From assembly GCA_022563455.1 (NCBI GenBank), contig JADFNI010000028.1:1-14995 (forward strand): a DNA stretch of 14,995 bases. The letters are read 5' to 3'. The first letter of the stretch is position 1. The number at the start of each line of letters is the position of its first letter. This stretch comes from Nanobdellota archaeon (GTDB taxonomy: Archaea > Nanobdellota > Nanobdellia > Pacearchaeales > GW2011-AR1). The notes below the pieces were generated by a model. That model did no database searches and had not been told where the DNA came from. It saw only the letters and a program-made list of their open reading frames with translations. A program made the translations under genes and the position numbers. Of this stretch, positions 14,221 to 14,995 are shown in pieces.

Positions 14221-14995
14221 ATGACAAACAAAACTCCCGCAATACGCCAACCAATAATAACTGTAGCTGGGCATGTAGACCATGGAAAAACTTCAATTCT
14301 AGATAAAATTAGGGGAACAAAAGTTCAAGATTCGGAAGCAGGAGGAATAACACAAAAAATTTCTTTCACAACATTACCTCAAAAAAATATTAAAGAAAAA
14401 GCAGGCGTAATCCTTGATAAATTCAAAATCCAACTACAAATCCCCGGCCTTTTGTTCATTGATACGCCAGGTCACCAAGCATTTACAAATCTTAGAAAAA
14501 GGGGAGGGAGTTTAGCAGATTTAGCAATTCTAGTAATTGATATTAATGACGGAATAAAACCCCAGACTGGAGAAGTCTTACAAATTCTAAAATCAAACAA
14601 AACTCCATTCGTAATTGCCCTAAATAAAATAGACAACATCTCTGGTTGGAAGACTGATAAAAATCTTTTTTCAATTGAATCCATTGAAAACCAGGCAGTA
14701 AATGTAAAACAAAACTTTGACGAAAAGTTCTACACAATTATTGGAGCCTTGCATTCATATGGGATAACTGCAGAAATCTACTCTAAAATAGAAAACTTCC
14801 AAGAATCAGTTGCTGTTATTCCTTGTTCAGCAGAAACTGGAGAAGGAATTTCAGAAATCTTAGCAATGTTAGTTGCATTATCCCAACGATTTCTAAAAGA
14901 AAAAATTGAATTAAAAGACACAGCAAAAGGAGTAGTCTTAGAGGTTAAAAAGGATAAAACTTCTTCATTTCTAGAATGCATACTCTATGATGGAA
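14221..14995 (+). CDS. infB: Translation initiation factor IF-2 (aIF5B), N-terminal part (cut by window edge)
   Basis: The first 258 codons are present and the frame is open at the right edge. aIF5B/IF2 is the GTPase that promotes ribosomal subunit joining and stabilises initiator tRNA at start codons. The protein begins MTNKTPAIRQPIITVAGHVD and carries all G-domain motifs: G1 GHVDHGKT (17-24), the switch I/G2 region with AGGITQ (40-45), G3 DTPGH (81-85), G4 NKID (135-138) and G5 SAETGEG (203-209). It then enters domain II near LKDTAKGVVLEV (231-242). AGGITQ and the absence of a long N-terminal extension before the G domain fit the short archaeal form rather than bacterial IF2. The ATG is preceded by a TATA box at leaderless distance. 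Its first ~45 nt are duplicated in decayed form at 3420-3463. Confidence 0.95.
   Translation, partial: MTNKTPAIRQPIITVAGHVDHGKTSILDKIRGTKVQDSEAGGITQKISFTTLPQKNIKEKAGVILDKFKIQLQIPGLLFIDTPGHQAFTNLRKRGGSLADLAILVIDINDGIKPQTGEVLQILKSNKTPFVIALNKIDNISGWKTDKNLFSIESIENQAVNVKQNFDEKFYTIIGALHSYGITAEIYSKIENFQESVAVIPCSAETGEGISEILAMLVALSQRFLKEKIELKDTAKGVVLEVKKDKTSSFLECILYDG

Noticed and set aside
14472..14981. Three minus-strand ORFs inside infB
   Set aside because: They are antisense to clear G-domain motifs of infB and are shadows of that gene.
1..14995. tRNA, rRNA or riboswitch genes
   Set aside because: No cloverleaf, T-loop consensus or known riboswitch core was recognised; the intergenic gaps are all shorter than 160 nt.

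Overview
The window looks like part of an AT-rich archaeal chromosome, most likely a small-genome DPANN archaeon of the Pacearchaeota/Woesearchaeota kind. This is inferred from four things. There is an archaeal/eukaryotic-type IF2 (aIF5B). There is a prepilin with an archaeal class III signal peptide. TATA-type boxes lie about 30 nt upstream of most start codons, with no Shine-Dalgarno sequence between. There is a giant Asn/Thr-rich surface protein of the type common in those lineages. Nearly all of the window is coding, and no stretch over 300 bases lacks a gene.

Layout, left to right. Positions 1-229 (minus) hold the start of an archaeal type IV pilin-like gene that runs off the left edge. 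Positions 281-1894 (minus) hold pyrG, a complete CTP synthase. A compact divergent promoter region of about 100 bp separates it from 1996-3378 (plus), a full-length homologue of the Pup ligase/depupylase family (PafA/Dop), which is unexpected in an archaeon. Positions 3379-3532 hold a decayed copy of the first ~45 nt of infB and the promoter of the next gene. Positions 3533-14179 (plus) encode a 3548-residue protein: N-terminal signal or anchor, an N-terminal beta-rich region, about 26 Ig-like domains, a conserved C-terminal ectodomain block, a Gly linker, a four-Cys knob, three transmembrane helices and a ~400-residue, extremely Lys/Arg-rich cytoplasmic tail. Positions 14221-14995 (plus) hold the 5' part of infB, which runs off the right edge.

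The genes do not form one pathway. pyrG and infB are housekeeping genes, while the pilin and the giant protein belong to the cell surface. The main points of interest are: (i) the PafA/Dop homologue with no Pup gene beside it; (ii) the infB 5'-end relict left of the giant gene, which with the real infB start forms an imperfect direct repeat around the giant gene and suggests it was inserted between the PafA-like gene and infB; (iii) the mosaic of multi-domain repeats in the giant gene; and (iv) its basic, repeat-containing cytoplasmic tail. Domain and family calls come from motif reading by eye, without database searches.
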